DNA of 50,844 bases from Glaciihabitans sp. (GCA_025464095.1 JAODMF010000015.1:1-50844), one strand, 5' to 3'; shown: positions 1 to 8,818, counted from the stretch's first letter. The notes: generated from the letters alone by a model not told the origin. Numbers and translations: made by a program.

Positions 1-657
1 ATCGACGGCGTGCCGCAGGCTCCGGCCTCGCAGGCCGCGGGGGCGACCGCGATCGTGTCGGGGCTGGCCCCTCGCGAACGCTGGTCGCGCATCATCGACG
101 CGATCACGGACCCGGACGCCCTGGTCATCCGCTCCTGGATCGGAGGCGATCACGGCGGCTACGACCTGGTGAAGATCGAGGAGCAATCGCGAGGCATCCA
201 ACGCATCGACTGGGACGCCGAGACAGAGGTCGTGCTCGCCGAGCCGTTCTACAGCTACGTCGTGCACGACGCGGTCGCCGCGGCCGAACGCGCCGCCGAG
301 CTGCCTGCGCTGCTGCGGCGCTGGAGCGTCTTCCTGACGAACGGCTACGACACATTCGGCGAGTGCTGGGGCTGGGGCACGCCGGTGCACGGCTGGAGCA
401 GCACCCCGACCAAGGACCTCGTCTCGTACGTCCTCGGCGTGACGCCTGATGCTCCGGAATACGCGCGCGCTCGGATTGCACCCGCCCTCGGAGAGCTCAC
501 CGAGGTCGAGGGTGCGGTTCCGACCCCGCACGGCATGCTCACCGTGCGGGTGAGCGAGGGCAGCGCCGAGGTCGACAGCCCGGTGCCGTTCGTCTTCGTC
601 GATTCCGCGGGCTCAGGGCACGAGAGGACGGGCGGGCGACACACACTCCCCCGCTAA
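1..657 (+). CDS. alpha-L-rhamnosidase (GH78), C-terminal part only
   Basis: The reading frame is open from the first base, so the start lies outside the window and only about 218 C-terminal residues are present. The stretch W-FLTNGYDTFGECWGWGTPVH followed by WSSTPTKDL is typical of the end of the (alpha/alpha)6 barrel of GH78 rhamnosidases. The segment after it (ARIAPALGEL, then TPHGMLTVRV) fits the C-terminal beta-sandwich of that family. The enzyme would release terminal L-rhamnose from glycosides or polysaccharides. Catalytic acids are upstream and not visible. The last 20 residues are low-complexity. A long palindrome begins three bases after the stop. Another six-hairpin glycosidase of the same fold is the main alternative. 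Confidence 0.85.
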   Translation: MDGVPQAPASQAAGATAIVSGLAPRERWSRIIDAITDPDALVIRSWIGGDHGGYDLVKIEEQSRGIQRIDWDAETEVVLAEPFYSYVVHDAVAAAERAAELPALLRRWSVFLTNGYDTFGECWGWGTPVHGWSSTPTKDLVSYVLGVTPDAPEYARARIAPALGELTEVEGAVPTPHGMLTVRVSEGSAEVDSPVPFVFVDSAGSGHERTGGRHTLPR

Positions 658-659
658 AT

Positions 660-721
660 CCCCGAGTTGTCGCATATCGACCTTCCCCCGCCGTTTTGGG
701 TCGATATGCGACAACTCGGGG
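660..721. repeat. 23-bp perfect inverted repeat, terminator-like
   Basis: Arms 660-682 and 699-721 are exactly complementary, with a 16-nt loop (683-698) containing CCCCCGCC. The outer bases read CCCGAGTTG...CAACTCGGG. The same nine-base ends and a CCCGCC loop recur in the palindrome at 19736-19799, so this is a repeat family and not only a random terminator. It lies between the GH78 stop and the gntR operator and could act as a bidirectional terminator. The annotated GntR start must lie downstream of it. Confidence 0.85.
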
Positions 722-728
722 TCGTGGT

Positions 729-759
729 TTGTCTGACAATCTGCTAGATTGTCAGACAA
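729..759. promoter_or_regulatory. double FCD-GntR operator upstream of gntR
   Basis: Two boxes, TTGTCTGACAA (729-739) and TTGTCAGACAA (749-759), both match the TNGTNNNACNA pattern known for FadR/FCD-type GntR operators. Their centres are 20 bp apart, two helical turns. Together they form a perfect 12-bp inverted repeat (731-742 and 746-757) around GCT. The position 30-60 bp before the gntR start suggests autoregulation of the three-gene operon. Confidence 0.75.
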
Positions 760-788
760 TCCGGTTCAACGAGGTAGAGGAGCTTTCC

Positions 789-1445
789 GTGTCGAGTCCC
801 GCGACCACCGTTCCCCTCCTTCCCGACGCTATCTACGAGCAGTTGCGCTCCAGCATCCTGAACCAGCAGGATGCCCCGGGCTCGAGCATCACGGAATCCG
901 CCGTCACCCTGCGCTTCGGTGTCGCTCGCCCCACCGCCCGCACGGCGATCGAGCGCCTGGTCACCGAGGGGCTGCTCCGCCGCGAAGCGCACCACACCGC
1001 CCGGGTGCCGGAACTCAGCCGTGACGACATCGTCGACCTCTACGACAGCCGCGCGATCGTCGAGGGCGCCGCAATCGCCGCGCTGGCAAGCGGCGGCACG
1101 ATCCCGGCGGAGGCGCTCTCCGCGCACCGCGAGCTGCAGGCCGGCGGCGAGAACGCCCCCTTCGCCACGCAGGACATCGCGTTCCACCGCGCCCTCGTCG
1201 CGGGCCAGCCGAGCGCTCGGCTCTCGCGCATGCACGCCCTCCTCATGGGCGAGATCGAACTCTGCATCGGGCAGGTGCAGGTCAACCAGCTGCTGACGGC
1301 CGGCGAAATCGCGGGGCAGCACCAGGGCATCCTCGACGCCGTCACGGCCGGCAACGCCACGCTGGCGGAGCAGCTCACGCGTGCGCACATCCACGGCTCC
1401 CGTGACCGCCTGCTCGGCCATTTCGACGCGAGGAGCGCCCCATGA
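789..1445 (+). CDS. GntR family transcriptional regulator, FCD subfamily
   Basis: The product has 218 residues with an N-terminal winged helix (about residues 10-75; LRFGVARPTARTAIERLVTEGLL is the recognition region) and an FCD ligand domain. The histidines expected to bind metal are visible in DIAFHRALV, AGQHQGILDAV and RAHIHGS. I chose GTG at 789 because AGAGGAG lies 6 nt upstream. An earlier in-frame ATG at 696 would read through a palindrome and the operator. FCD regulators usually sense small organic acids. Here the gene overlaps the next by four bases (ATGA) and leads an operon with two 2-hydroxyacid dehydrogenases, so a hydroxyacid effector is a reasonable inference. Confidence 0.88.
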   Translation: MSSPATTVPLLPDAIYEQLRSSILNQQDAPGSSITESAVTLRFGVARPTARTAIERLVTEGLLRREAHHTARVPELSRDDIVDLYDSRAIVEGAAIAALASGGTIPAEALSAHRELQAGGENAPFATQDIAFHRALVAGQPSARLSRMHALLMGEIELCIGQVQVNQLLTAGEIAGQHQGILDAVTAGNATLAEQLTRAHIHGSRDRLLGHFDARSAP

Positions 1446-2368
1446 CCGTACTCGTCGCCCTGCCCGACGAAGGCATGCGCAACCGAATCGCCACCCTCGT
1501 GGGCGGCGTGGTCCCCGACCCGGGCGACGAGGTCGAGTTCGTCGTCTGGACCCCGGATGCCGCGCCCCTCGATCGCGTCATCGACCTGCTCGTGCTTCCC
1601 TACGTCGTCACCTACGACTTCCTGCCGAGGCTCGCGGGCCGCGTGCGGTACGTGCAGAGCCAGTCGCTCGGCTACGACGGCGCGGCCGAACTGCTGCCCG
1701 TTGGCGTCGCCTTCTGCAACGCGGTCGGCGTGCATGAGGCGCCCACCGCGGAAGTGGCGATGACGCTGATCCTCGCGAGCCAGCGCGGCTGGCCCGACCT
1801 CGCCCGCAACCAGTTCGCGGAGAAGTGGGAACGTGAGCCCTACCCCGGACTCATCGGCCAGCGAGTGCTGCTGGTCGGCGTCGGCGGCATCGGCGGCGAG
1901 TTCGAGAAGCGCATCACAGGCTTCGGAGTCGAGTTGACACGCGTCGCCCGAACAGCTCGGGGAGACATCCATTCCATCGACGAGCTGCCGACGCTGCTCC
2001 CGGACGCCGACATCGTCGTGCTGGCGGTTCCACTGGGCGATGAGACGCGGCATCTGGTCGACGGCGCGTTCCTCGACCTCCTGCCGAAGGGCGCGCTGGT
2101 CGTGAACGTCTCCCGCGGCGCCATCGTCGACACCGATGCACTCGTCGAGCACGTGCGCACGGGGGCGGTGCGGAGCGCGCTCGACGTGTTCGATCCGGAA
2201 CCGCTGCCGGCCGGGCATCGACTCTGGTCGCTGCCGGGGTCCCTCGTCAGCCCCCACCTCGGCGGCAACGTGCAGAGCATGAAAGACCGCATCGACCCGC
2301 TCGTTCGCGACCAGATCGCCCGGCTGCTCGCCGGCCAGAATCCAGACCACATCGTGCTGCCGGCCTAG
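1442..2368 (+). CDS. D-2-hydroxyacid dehydrogenase (NAD-dependent)
   Basis: 308 residues, the normal length. The Rossmann motif GVGGIG is at about 146-151. The catalytic triad is readable as Arg225 (VSRGAIVD), Glu253 (DPEPLP) and His272 (SPHLGG). Such enzymes reversibly reduce 2-oxoacids to D-2-hydroxyacids, or oxidise phosphoglycerate-like substrates; the exact substrate cannot be read from sequence. The start overlaps the gntR stop by 4 bp, implying translational coupling. The LldD-type gene follows after 24 bp, so a D-specific and an L-specific hydroxyacid enzyme are produced together. Confidence 0.9.
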   Translation: MTVLVALPDEGMRNRIATLVGGVVPDPGDEVEFVVWTPDAAPLDRVIDLLVLPYVVTYDFLPRLAGRVRYVQSQSLGYDGAAELLPVGVAFCNAVGVHEAPTAEVAMTLILASQRGWPDLARNQFAEKWEREPYPGLIGQRVLLVGVGGIGGEFEKRITGFGVELTRVARTARGDIHSIDELPTLLPDADIVVLAVPLGDETRHLVDGAFLDLLPKGALVVNVSRGAIVDTDALVEHVRTGAVRSALDVFDPEPLPAGHRLWSLPGSLVSPHLGGNVQSMKDRIDPLVRDQIARLLAGQNPDHIVLPA

Positions 2369-2392
2369 CCGGGGCATCCACGGAAGGACACC

Positions 2393-3628
2393 ATGAAGCA
2401 GAAGAGACGATTCCCCAGCCCCCGCGACCTCGCGCCGCTGATGAAGTTCAAGGCACCCGAGCTGAACGCGAAGAAGCGTCGACTGGATGCCGCCCTGACA
2501 ATCTACGACCTGCGTCGCCTCGCGCAGAAGCGCACGCCGAAAGCGGCCTTCGACTACACGGAGGGAGCCGCCGAGGCGGAGATCTCGCTCGCGCGCGCCC
2601 GCCAGGCGTTCGAGGACATCCAGTTCAACCCCGGAATCCTGCGTGACGTCTCGGTCGTCGACACCTCGTCGATGGTGCTCGGCGCTCCGGTCGCGCTGCC
2701 GTTCGGCATCGCACCGACCGGCTTCACGCGCATGATGCAGTCGGAGGGCGAGATCGCCGGCGCGTCCGCTGCCGCGGCCGCGGGCATCCCGTTCTCCCTG
2801 TCGACCATGGGGACGACGGCCATCGAAGACGTCAAGGCCGCGAACCCCGACGGCCGCAACTGGTTCCAGCTGTACATGTGGAAGGACCGCGAGCGCTCGA
2901 TGGCGCTCGTCGACCGTGCTGCGGCGGCGGGTTTCGACACGCTGCTGGTGACCGTGGATGTGCCGGTCGCCGGTGCGCGCCTCCGCGACAAGCGCAACGG
3001 TTTTTCGATCCCGCCGCAGCTCACCGCCGGCACGGTTATCAACGCGATCCCGCGACCGGAGTGGTGGATCAACTTCCTGACGACGGAGCCTCTCGCCTTC
3101 GCCTCGCTCGACCGCTGGTCGGGAACGGTCGGCGAGCTGCTCGACACGATGTTCGACCCCACGGTCACCTTCGATGACCTCGCCTGGATCAAGAAGCAGT
3201 GGCCCGGAAAGCTCGTGGTCAAGGGCGTGCAGAACGTCGAGGATGCCAAGAAGCTCGCGAGCATGGGAGTGGATGGCATCACCCTGTCCAACCACGGCGG
3301 TCGCCAGCTCGACCGGGCTCCCATCCCCTTCCACCTGCTTCCGGACGTGGTGCGGGAAGTCGGCAAGGACACCGAGGTTCACCTCGACACGGGCATCATG
3401 TCGGGTGCCGACATCGTCGCCGCCGTCGCCCTCGGCGCGAAGTTCACGCTCATCGGGCGCGCGTACCTCTACGGCCTGATGGCCGGCGGGCGCGAGGGCG
3501 TCGATCGGGCCATCGGCATCCTGGCAGAGCAGACGACGCGAACCATGCGCCTGCTCGGCGTGAAGAGCCTCGAGGAACTCGAGCCCGGCCACGTCACCCA
3601 GCTGCAGCGACTCATTCCGCGCAGCTAG
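2393..3628 (+). CDS. lldD: FMN-dependent alpha-hydroxy acid dehydrogenase, LldD-like
   Basis: 411 residues with a full FMN alpha-hydroxyacid dehydrogenase barrel. The catalytic pair lies in SNHGGRQLD (His301 and Arg304); Lys277 (LVVKGV) and Asp189 fit the FMN and substrate site. The family oxidises L-lactate, mandelate or glycolate, passing electrons to quinone or oxygen. Length and the N-terminal extension of about 35 basic residues resemble actinobacterial LldD. GGAAGG lies 5 nt before the ATG. Last gene of the gntR operon, followed by two strong hairpins at the convergent junction. Substrate assignment to lactate is inference; lactate monooxygenase is an alternative. Confidence 0.82.
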   Translation: MKQKRRFPSPRDLAPLMKFKAPELNAKKRRLDAALTIYDLRRLAQKRTPKAAFDYTEGAAEAEISLARARQAFEDIQFNPGILRDVSVVDTSSMVLGAPVALPFGIAPTGFTRMMQSEGEIAGASAAAAAGIPFSLSTMGTTAIEDVKAANPDGRNWFQLYMWKDRERSMALVDRAAAAGFDTLLVTVDVPVAGARLRDKRNGFSIPPQLTAGTVINAIPRPEWWINFLTTEPLAFASLDRWSGTVGELLDTMFDPTVTFDDLAWIKKQWPGKLVVKGVQNVEDAKKLASMGVDGITLSNHGGRQLDRAPIPFHLLPDVVREVGKDTEVHLDTGIMSGADIVAAVALGAKFTLIGRAYLYGLMAGGREGVDRAIGILAEQTTRTMRLLGVKSLEELEPGHVTQLQRLIPRS

Positions 3629-3639
3629 GACGCACACTC

Positions 3640-3673
3640 TCCGCGGCGGCGCTGTGGTGGTCGCCGCCGCGGA
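3640..3673 (+). terminator. hairpin after lldD
   Basis: Arms TCCGCGGCGGCG (3640-3651) and its exact complement (3662-3673) with a 10-nt loop. It starts 11 nt after the lldD stop. There is no U-tract, as is common for actinobacterial terminators. Confidence 0.7.
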
Positions 3674-3687
3674 GCACCTCCCCCACC

Positions 3688-3750
3688 GCGGAGGACGACA
3701 CGCCGCGCCCGGCGCTGCCGGAGCCCGCGCACCGGCGTGTCATCCTCCGC
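3688..3750. terminator. second hairpin at the convergent lldD / acyl-CoA dehydrogenase junction
   Basis: Arms of 17 bases at 3688-3704 and 3734-3750 pair with one mismatch (GCGGAGGACGACACGCC against GGCGTGTCATCCTCCGC). It ends 8 bases before the last codon of the converging minus-strand gene and could terminate both transcripts. Confidence 0.6.
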
Positions 3751-3758
3751 AATGGGGG

Positions 3759-4874
3759 TTAGGCAGGCGGGCCGAGCAGGGCGTTCGCGACGGTGTTGTG
3801 CACGCTCTCGGCATCCGAGGGGTGGAAGAGCCCGGCGAGCACGTCGCGGTACAGCCGCGCCAGCTCGGCGTCGGCGCTGTATGCACGTCCACCGGACACC
3901 TTGATGGCGTGGTCGACCACGCGACGAGCCGTATCGATCGTGCGGAGTTTCGTGCCGGTCAGGTACCGGAACCAGTCGGCCCCGTGGTTTACCAGGTTGT
4001 CGACGTCGGCGGCCAGCGCGTCGATCGAGGGTCCGATCGAGTCGACGGCGATGGCCGCATCCGCGACCTGCCAGCGGAGATCCGGGTCCTGCGACAGGGC
4101 CGCACCGTCATTCTTCAGCGACGTGCGCGATTCGACGGATGCGACGGCAAGTTCGAGCGCGCGGTCGGCGATCCCGGCGTAGACCGACGAGATCAGCAGC
4201 AGGAAGTTGGAGAAGATCCCGAAGATGAACGGGTCGGGGCTGGGACCGACCGGCAGGATGCGGGCGATGCGTTCCGCAGGAACCACCGCGCCATCCAGCA
4301 CCGTCGACTGGCTCTGGGTGGCGCGCATGCCCAGCGTGTCCCAGTCATCCTTCGCCGACCACCCGGCGGAATCCCGCGTGAGAAACCCGTGGACGAGCTT
4401 CGGATTCTCGGGGTCGCTGTCGTCGCGGCCGAAAATGCCCAGGCGCGTCCACGCGGGCGACAGCGAGGTGAAGATCTTGGTGCCGGTGAACGAGTACGCG
4501 CCGTCCGGGCCGGGAACTGCTTTCGTGCGGGAGTCGAAGAGCACGAGATCGTTGCCCGCCTCACTGTTGCCGAAGGCGAAGAGCTCGCCGGCGGCGGCAT
4601 CCCGAAGCACCCAGTCCAGGGTGTCGATGCCGCGCTCGGCCAGCACTCGGGCGACACCGGTCCAGACGAGGTGCATGTTGATGCCGAGCGCGGTCGCCGG
4701 CGCGAAGCGGGCGAGCAACCGCTGGTCGCGCGCGGCCTCGAGCAGCGACCGCGGCGCGAGGTATCCGGCAGCGCGCAACTCGACGAGATCCTCCGAGAAG
4801 AAGGCATTGGCGCGGTCGTAGCCAGCCGCGCGGGAGTGGATGCGTTCGAGCAGTTCAGGAGTCAGCACGGTCAC
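3759..4874 (-). CDS. acyl-CoA dehydrogenase family protein
   Basis: 371 residues with the acyl-CoA dehydrogenase fold: N-terminal helices, a central beta region (FTGTKIFTS, then TLGMRATQS and VLDGAVVP), and a C-terminal helical bundle ending with SGGRAYSADAELARLYRDVLAG. These features match the broad family, including flavin monooxygenase-like members (DszC, SfnB), better than classical beta-oxidation enzymes. The usual catalytic Glu is not obvious. The GTG start at 4874 has TAGCCT (4886-4881) exactly 6 nt upstream, so a leaderless transcript of its own is likely, although it lies 28 bp after the GH42 stop. Substrate unknown. Confidence 0.8.
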   Translation of the reverse strand: MTVLTPELLERIHSRAAGYDRANAFFSEDLVELRAAGYLAPRSLLEAARDQRLLARFAPATALGINMHLVWTGVARVLAERGIDTLDWVLRDAAAGELFAFGNSEAGNDLVLFDSRTKAVPGPDGAYSFTGTKIFTSLSPAWTRLGIFGRDDSDPENPKLVHGFLTRDSAGWSAKDDWDTLGMRATQSQSTVLDGAVVPAERIARILPVGPSPDPFIFGIFSNFLLLISSVYAGIADRALELAVASVESRTSLKNDGAALSQDPDLRWQVADAAIAVDSIGPSIDALAADVDNLVNHGADWFRYLTGTKLRTIDTARRVVDHAIKVSGGRAYSADAELARLYRDVLAGLFHPSDAESVHNTVANALLGPPA

Positions 4875-4902
4875 CCGTTAAGGCTACGACTCCACGTCGA
4901 GA

Positions 4903-6867
4903 TCACGCGTCGCTGACGCTCACCCCCTGTGGCGGGATGGACGCCCCGCCCACCGACACCGCCTTCGAACCGTGGTTGATGCGGATCACCCGATCGCCGC
5001 GGCGAACCATCTCGACACCGGCGGTCTGCGGCTCACGCGCGACGCCGGCATCCGCGAGCACCCGATCAAGCAGCGCGGCCATGCCCTGCTCTCCTGGCTG
5101 CGTGGCAACGTACCAGGCCGCCCCCGCCCCCGCGGCGTTGCGGGTGATCGCCGGCCAGCCATCCGCGGCTCCACCGACGAACGTGGCGAGCACCTCGGCC
5201 GTCTCCGCATGCAGGAACTCCGACCAGATGTGGGCATCCGAGTCTCCGGTCAATGCCCCGGCGATGGCGCCGGTGGGAACCGAGCCGCCTCCCGCAGCAG
5301 CGAGGTCAGGCCCGGCGAACGGCGCGAACTCTTCCACCCGGATGCCCAGCGTCTGGCCGAGCAGCCCAAGGTACCCACCCTCGACGATGTGCGCATTCTC
5401 GTCCGTGATGCCGCTCTGGTAGCCGACGACCAGCTGGCCGCCGCCGCGCGCAAATCCGTCGAGGTTCGACAGGGCCGCAGCGGTCGTCACGAACAGGTTC
5501 GGCGCGATAACCGCCGAATACCCGCCCAGGTCGGATTCCGCGCGCACGAAGTCGACCGGCACACCCAGCGCCCACAGCGCCCGGTACCAGGCGAAAATCC
5601 CGCGGACGTAGGAGAGCTGCGCCGGCATGGCCTGCTGCTCGATGCTCCACCAGCTGTCCCAGTCGAAGACGATGCCGACCTTCGCGACCACGGACGTTCC
5701 CGCGAAGGCCGACATCGTGCCCAGCTCGGCACCGAACGCCTCGACTTCGCGCCAGACCCGGCTGTCGGTGCCCGCGTGCGGAATCATGCCCGAGTGGAAC
5801 TTTTCGGCACCCGCGACCGATTGCCGCCACTGGAAGAACAGGATGCCGTCGGCACCCCGCGCGAGCGCCTGGTACGACCACGCCCGCATCTGTCCCGGCA
5901 GCTTCGGCGCGTTGCGCGCACGCCAGTTCACCGCGCTCGGTGCCTGTTCCATGAGCAGCCACGGTTTGCCGCCGCCCAGCGAGCGCATGAGGTCACGCGT
6001 CATGGCGGCGTAGGCAGGCGAATCAGGATCGGCCGGATCCGGATACGAGTCGTCTGACACGATGTCGACCTCGGCCGCCCACTTCCAGTAGTCCGCAGGC
6101 TTGAAGGCTCCCATGAAGTTCGTGGTGATCGGGATGTCCGGCGTCGCCGCCCGCAGGATCGCCACCTCCGCGCGGTAGCTGTCCAGCAGCTCGTCCGAGG
6201 AGAATCGGTCAAAGTCCAGCAGTTGGCCCGGGTTGCGGAACGTGGGGGCCGCACTCGGCGGGAAGATCTCCGCGAAATCGGAGTAGGCCTGCGACCAGAA
6301 TGCGGTGCCCCAGGCGGCGTTGAGGGCATCCACGGTTTCGTATTTGGCCTTCAGCCAGCCGCGGAACGCGTCGGCCGAGACCGGGCAGTAGCAGTGGCTC
6401 ACGTGGCACCCGTACTCGTTGTTGACGTGCCACAGCTCGAGTGCGGGATGGCCGGCGTATCGCTCCGCGATCTTGCCCACGAGTCGCGCCTCGAGGCGAC
6501 GCAGCACGGGCGAACTCGGGCAGTACTGCTGGCGGCTGCCCGCCTGCAGCGTGACGCCGTTCTCGGTCACGGGCAATACTTCGGGGTAGGCCTTCGTCAG
6601 CCAGGGCGGCGGTGATGCCGTGGCCGTCGCGAGGTCGACCCGGATGCCCCCCGCGTGCAGCTTGTCGATGATGCGGTCCAGCCATCCGAAGTCGAACTCG
6701 CCCTCACGCGGTTCGAGCTTCGCCCAGGAGAAGATGCCGAGGCTCACCAGGGTGATACCGCCCTGCTGCATGAGGCGAACATCCTCGTCCCACACCTCCT
6801 CGGGCCACTGTTCGGGGTTGTAGTCGCCGCCGTACCAAATCACAGAGTTCTCTTTCGGTCGTGTCAT
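4903..6867 (-). CDS. beta-galactosidase, GH42 (cysteine-cluster type)
   Basis: 654 residues. The GH42 barrel starts with YGGDYNPEQWP. The acid/base Glu151 lies in HVNNEYG and the nucleophile Glu307 in LLMEQAP. Cys116, Cys154, Cys159 and Cys161 form the cluster that binds zinc in classical GH42 enzymes. After the barrel come the trimerisation domain and a small C-terminal beta domain. No signal peptide, so it acts in the cytoplasm on imported beta-galactosides. It lies 10 bp after the second permease gene and is the last sugar gene of the transport operon. A poor Shine-Dalgarno (GGGATAG) suggests coupling to the permease. Confidence 0.93.
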   Translation of the reverse strand: MTRPKENSVIWYGGDYNPEQWPEEVWDEDVRLMQQGGITLVSLGIFSWAKLEPREGEFDFGWLDRIIDKLHAGGIRVDLATATASPPPWLTKAYPEVLPVTENGVTLQAGSRQQYCPSSPVLRRLEARLVGKIAERYAGHPALELWHVNNEYGCHVSHCYCPVSADAFRGWLKAKYETVDALNAAWGTAFWSQAYSDFAEIFPPSAAPTFRNPGQLLDFDRFSSDELLDSYRAEVAILRAATPDIPITTNFMGAFKPADYWKWAAEVDIVSDDSYPDPADPDSPAYAAMTRDLMRSLGGGKPWLLMEQAPSAVNWRARNAPKLPGQMRAWSYQALARGADGILFFQWRQSVAGAEKFHSGMIPHAGTDSRVWREVEAFGAELGTMSAFAGTSVVAKVGIVFDWDSWWSIEQQAMPAQLSYVRGIFAWYRALWALGVPVDFVRAESDLGGYSAVIAPNLFVTTAAALSNLDGFARGGGQLVVGYQSGITDENAHIVEGGYLGLLGQTLGIRVEEFAPFAGPDLAAAGGGSVPTGAIAGALTGDSDAHIWSEFLHAETAEVLATFVGGAADGWPAITRNAAGAGAAWYVATQPGEQGMAALLDRVLADAGVAREPQTAGVEMVRRGDRVIRINHGSKAVSVGGASIPPQGVSVSDA

Positions 6868-6877
6868 TGTGGTGTGT

Positions 6878-7816
6878 CTATCCCTTCACGCCACCGGTCG
6901 CGAGACCGGTCTGCCAGTACCGCTGCAGGTAGAGGAACGCGATGATCAGCGGAACGACGGACACCAGCGATCCGGTGATGACGGTCGAGAACAGCGCCTG
7001 CGCTCCACCGCCCGCCGCACTCGCCGCCTGCTGCTGGGCCAGTCCCACGGTCAGCGGGTACAGCTCCTGCGTGTTCAGCATGATGAGCGGCAGGAAGTAG
7101 TTGTTCCACGTCGCCACAAGCGCGAACAGGAATACGGTCACGACGCCGGGACCGAGCAGCCGCAGGCTCACCTGCCAGAAGATGCGGAACTCGCCCGCGC
7201 CATCCACCCTGGCCGCTTCGACCAGCGAGTCGGGCACGGCATCCGCGGCGTAGACCCGCATGAGGAAGACGCCGAACGGACTGACCAGCGACGGCAGGAT
7301 GATGGCCCACGGCGTGTTCGTCAGTCCGGCCGAGCTGAACAGCAGGTAGGTCGGGATCGCGAGCGCCGTCAGCGGAATCATGATCGCGCCGAGCGTGACG
7401 CTGAACAGTGCCTTGCCTCCCGGAAAGTCGTACTTCGCGAAGGCATAGCCGCTCATGGTCGCGAGGAGCGACGCTCCGATCGCGCTGACTCCCGCGTACA
7501 GCACGGTGTTCAGCGCCCAGTGCAGGTAGATGCCGCCCTGCGCGCTGAACACGTCGCCGAGGTTCTGGAACAGGCTGAAACTCTTGCCGAACCACAGGCC
7601 GAAGCTGGTGAACAGGTCGGCATTGTTCTTGGTCGACGCGATCAGCAGCCAGAGCAGCGGGAATACGAAGTACATCGCGCAGATCCAGAGGATCACGGTC
7701 AGCAGGTTGCTGCGGCGCTTCTCCGGTGAGTAGCTCCTGCGGCGGCGGGCACCGACCGTCTCTTCCTTCTCGATCAGAGTGGCGGTGCCGGGAACGGTGG
7801 GGGCTGCGGCGGTCAT
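6878..7816 (-). CDS. carbohydrate ABC transporter permease (MalG type)
   Basis: 312 residues with six predicted membrane segments and the EAA loop (EAARVDGAGEFRIFW) that docks on the ATPase. The start is the ATG at 7816, which overlaps the stop of the preceding permease as ATGA. The longer upstream reading frame is a shadow of that permease. The charged N-terminus of about 35 residues (EKEETVGARRRRSYSPEKRR) is cytoplasmic. It forms the membrane channel with the gene at 7813-8754. No ATP-binding subunit is encoded nearby, so a shared MsiK-like ATPase elsewhere is probably used. Confidence 0.92.
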   Translation of the reverse strand: MTAAAPTVPGTATLIEKEETVGARRRRSYSPEKRRSNLLTVILWICAMYFVFPLLWLLIASTKNNADLFTSFGLWFGKSFSLFQNLGDVFSAQGGIYLHWALNTVLYAGVSAIGASLLATMSGYAFAKYDFPGGKALFSVTLGAIMIPLTALAIPTYLLFSSAGLTNTPWAIILPSLVSPFGVFLMRVYAADAVPDSLVEAARVDGAGEFRIFWQVSLRLLGPGVVTVFLFALVATWNNYFLPLIMLNTQELYPLTVGLAQQQAASAAGGGAQALFSTVITGSLVSVVPLIIAFLYLQRYWQTGLATGGVKG

Positions 7817-8754
7817 CCGAGGCGCTCCCTTCTCTGGGTCGACAGTTGCACGACGTAGGAAACGATCATGATGACGATGCCGAGGATGAACGCGACAGCG
7901 GCCGCGTAGTTCACGTTCTGGCTGACGAACGCCAGGTTGTACGCGTAGAAGTTCGGCGTGTAGGAGGTGCTGATGGCATTCGGCGCGATGTTGCGCAGCA
8001 GGCTCGGCTCGTTGAAGAGCTGGAAGCTCCCGATGATCGAGAAGATGACGGTGAGCAGGATGGCCGGTCGGATGGCCGGAATCTTGATACTCCACGCCAC
8101 GCGCAACTGGCTGGCACCGTCGATCTCTGCGGCTTCGTACAGCTCCGCCGGAATCGACCGCAGGGCCGAATACATGATGATCATGTTGTAGCCGACGAAC
8201 TCCCACGTGACGATGTTCATCATTGAGCCGAGCACGTTGGAGTCGGAGAGCAGGTTCGGGCTGCCGAGACCCAGTGCGCTCAAAACCTGCACGATGGGCC
8301 CGAAGTCCTGGCCGTAGAGGTAGCCCCACATCAGTGTGGCAACGACCCCGGGGATCGCGTACGGGATGAAGATGAGCAGCCGAAGTACCTTACTCCCTCG
8401 AACCCGACCGCTGTCGAGGGCGAGGGCGAAGAACAGGGCCAGGCCGAGCATGATCGGCACCTGGACGAGGAGGAAGAGCCCGGTGCGACCGACACCCGCG
8501 AGAAAGAGGGGGTCGGTGAAGGTCTTCACGTAGTTGTCGAACCCCACGAAGCTGGTGCCGCCGACGAGGCGCGTGGCGAAGAAGCTGAGGTAGCCCGAAT
8601 AGAACAACGGCACGATCAGCATCGTGATGAACACGACGAAGAATGGGATGACGAACAGGTACGCAGCGCGCCACTGTCGCTTCTTTGCGAGTGGGGTGCC
8701 GCGCTTCTGCACCCTGGGGGCAGGTGGTGCGGAGGCCACGGTTGCGGTACTCAT
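7813..8754 (-). CDS. carbohydrate ABC transporter permease (MalF type)
   Basis: 313 residues, six membrane segments (the first is LFVIPFFVVFITMLIVPLFY) and the EAA loop EAAEIDGASQLRVAW. ATG at 8754 is preceded by AAAGGAG at 8765-8759; a longer frame towards 9078 is a shadow of the binding-protein gene. It pairs with the overlapping MalG-type permease. A strong hairpin at 8784-8811 separates it from the binding-protein gene upstream, which should lower its expression relative to that protein. Confidence 0.92.
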   Translation of the reverse strand: MSTATVASAPPAPRVQKRGTPLAKKRQWRAAYLFVIPFFVVFITMLIVPLFYSGYLSFFATRLVGGTSFVGFDNYVKTFTDPLFLAGVGRTGLFLLVQVPIMLGLALFFALALDSGRVRGSKVLRLLIFIPYAIPGVVATLMWGYLYGQDFGPIVQVLSALGLGSPNLLSDSNVLGSMMNIVTWEFVGYNMIIMYSALRSIPAELYEAAEIDGASQLRVAWSIKIPAIRPAILLTVIFSIIGSFQLFNEPSLLRNIAPNAISTSYTPNFYAYNLAFVSQNVNYAAAVAFILGIVIMIVSYVVQLSTQRRERLG

Positions 8755-8783
8755 CGAAACTCCTTTGTCCAACGGATGAGGGT

Positions 8784-8811
8784 GGGCGGCCCCGCTCTCG
8801 CGGGGCCGCCC
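8784..8811 (-). terminator. intra-operon hairpin between binding protein and permease genes
   Basis: Perfect 12-bp stem (GGGCGGCCCCGC and complement) with a TCTC tetraloop, seven bases after the stop of the binding-protein gene. In other sugar operons such hairpins cause partial termination or block 3' decay, giving an excess of binding protein over permease. That role here is inference. Confidence 0.8.
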
Positions 8812-8818
8812 GATGGTG

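Noticed and set aside
696..788. N-terminal extension of GntR from ATG 696
   Set aside because: It would start inside the palindrome and translate the operator; GTG 789 has a good ribosome site.
1040..3637. 865-codon open frame on the minus strand
   Set aside because: It lies antisense to gntR, the 2-hydroxyacid dehydrogenase and lldD, has arginine/histidine-rich composition and no recognisable motif. Long antisense frames are common in GC-rich DNA.
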